In this document: positions 5,688 through 5,927 of the stretch, one piece after another | Numbering within the stretch: position 1 is the stretch's first letter | How the letters are laid out: each line of letters opens with the position of its first letter | Assembly: GCA_009695395.1 (NCBI GenBank) | Contig: SIBB01000239.1 | Span: 1-5,927, forward strand | Source: Pedosphaera sp. | GTDB lineage: Bacteria > Verrucomicrobiota > Verrucomicrobiia > Limisphaerales > SXTU01 | DNA length: 5,927 bases | Direction of reading: 5' to 3' | Program-made: the position numbers and the translations under genes | Notes under the pieces: model-generated | Database searches by the model: none | What the model was told of the DNA's origin: nothing | Seen by the model: only the letters and a program-made list of their open reading frames with translations

Positions 5688-5927
5688 TCACCCGTCGCGC
5701 AGCCGAGACAAATTCGCCTCCACCAGCCGCCAGATGCCGTCATGCACCGCCTCAATGCTCTGCGTGGCGTCCACTATCTTCACCCGCTCCGGTTCCGCCT
5801 CGGCGATCAAGTCAAACCCGTGCTCGACGCGCCGGAAGAACTCCCGGTCCGCCTCCTCGAAGCGGTCGCGCGGCCCCGCAGTTGCCACCTGGCGGGCGAG
5901 TCTTCGCGCCTCACTCACCTCGGTCGG
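5688..5927 (-). CDS. tmk: Thymidylate kinase, C-terminal fragment (start lies beyond right edge)
   Basis: The last 79 residues of a protein that enters from the right edge are visible, ending at TGA 5690-5688. Thymidylate kinase phosphorylates dTMP to dTDP with ATP in the cytoplasm, a required step for DNA synthesis. The diagnostic segment is RDRFEEADREFFRRVEHGF, matching the family's D-R-[FI]-E-x-x-x-x-x-F-x-x-[RK]-V-[RQ]-x-[GA]-[FY]. It is followed by EPERVKIVDATQSIEAVHDGIW, the family's closing strand and helix (a [IV]-D-[AG]-[ST]-x-[PS]-[IL]-[ED]-x-V-x-x-x-I pattern). The preceding PTEVSEARRLARQVATAG fits the end of the LDLP-x-x-x-x-x-x-R segment. The P-loop lies outside the window. An internal GTG at 5918-5916 opens an apparent frame but is not the start, because the reading frame continues upstream without a stop and the fold needs about 120 more residues. 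The ketoacyl synthase gene follows after 42 bp on the same strand. Confidence 0.85.
   Translation of the reverse strand, partial: PTEVSEARRLARQVATAGPRDRFEEADREFFRRVEHGFDLIAEAEPERVKIVDATQSIEAVHDGIWRLVEANLSRLRDG

Noticed and set aside
4362..5927. Reading the tmk / KAS pair as the E. coli-type fab-tmk-holB cluster
   Set aside because: The order differs (tmk precedes the synthase) and no fabD, fabG, acpP, pabC or holB is visible in the window, so adjacency alone does not support it.

Overview
The window is GC-rich bacterial DNA (roughly two thirds G+C by eye), densely coding, with six protein genes that start inside it and a seventh entering from the right edge. The gene set suggests a Gram-negative of the Planctomycetota-Verrucomicrobiota group, most likely Verrucomicrobiota. 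The clues are a secreted PQQ-type beta-propeller with a DWPQYLGP-x-RN mature N-terminus, a secreted thioredoxin/CxxCH/double-PDZ protein, a lipid-A-biosynthesis N-terminal (LAB_N) membrane protein, a PIG-L deacetylase with the TDGKAGHH signature, and GC-rich hairpin repeats between genes. The taxonomic call is inference from recalled family distributions, not from a search.

Layout, left to right. Positions 1-242 (minus) hold the first 80 residues of a secreted beta-propeller protein that runs off the left edge. Next come an 86-bp gap with a strong GC hairpin and anmK (329-1471, minus), which makes the anhydro-MurNAc kinase of peptidoglycan recycling. A 60-bp divergent intergenic region with a perfect 16-bp palindrome separates anmK from a PIG-L/LmbE deacetylase gene (1532-2413, plus). 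Further plus-strand genes follow: the exported thioredoxin-like/CxxCH/PDZ-PDZ protein (2508-3833), a gap with inverted arrays of a 7-nt GCTGNNN repeat, and a 140-residue LAB_N membrane protein with a C-terminal zinc ribbon (3952-4374). That gene overlaps by 13 bp, tail to tail, with a minus-strand beta-ketoacyl-ACP synthase (4362-5645). Upstream of the synthase, on the same strand, is the C-terminal part of thymidylate kinase (5688-5927), which enters from the right edge.

How the genes fit together. Two minus-strand pairs are probably co-transcribed: tmk with the ketoacyl synthase (42-bp gap), and perhaps anmK with the beta-propeller gene, although a hairpin lies between the latter two. Several genes share a loose cell-envelope theme (anhydro-MurNAc kinase, N-acyl-sugar-type deacetylase, LAB_N protein, fatty-acyl condensing enzyme, two exported proteins), but nothing in the sequence shows that they form one pathway. 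None of the six visible starts has a convincing Shine-Dalgarno sequence.

I found no RNA gene, insertion sequence, CRISPR array, prophage or defence module. The most unusual items are the domain combination of the exported redox/PDZ protein, the zinc ribbon on the LAB_N protein, the altered GFGGTN loop of the ketoacyl synthase, and the intergenic repeats. I see no convincing new multigene system. All gaps between genes are shorter than 120 bp.
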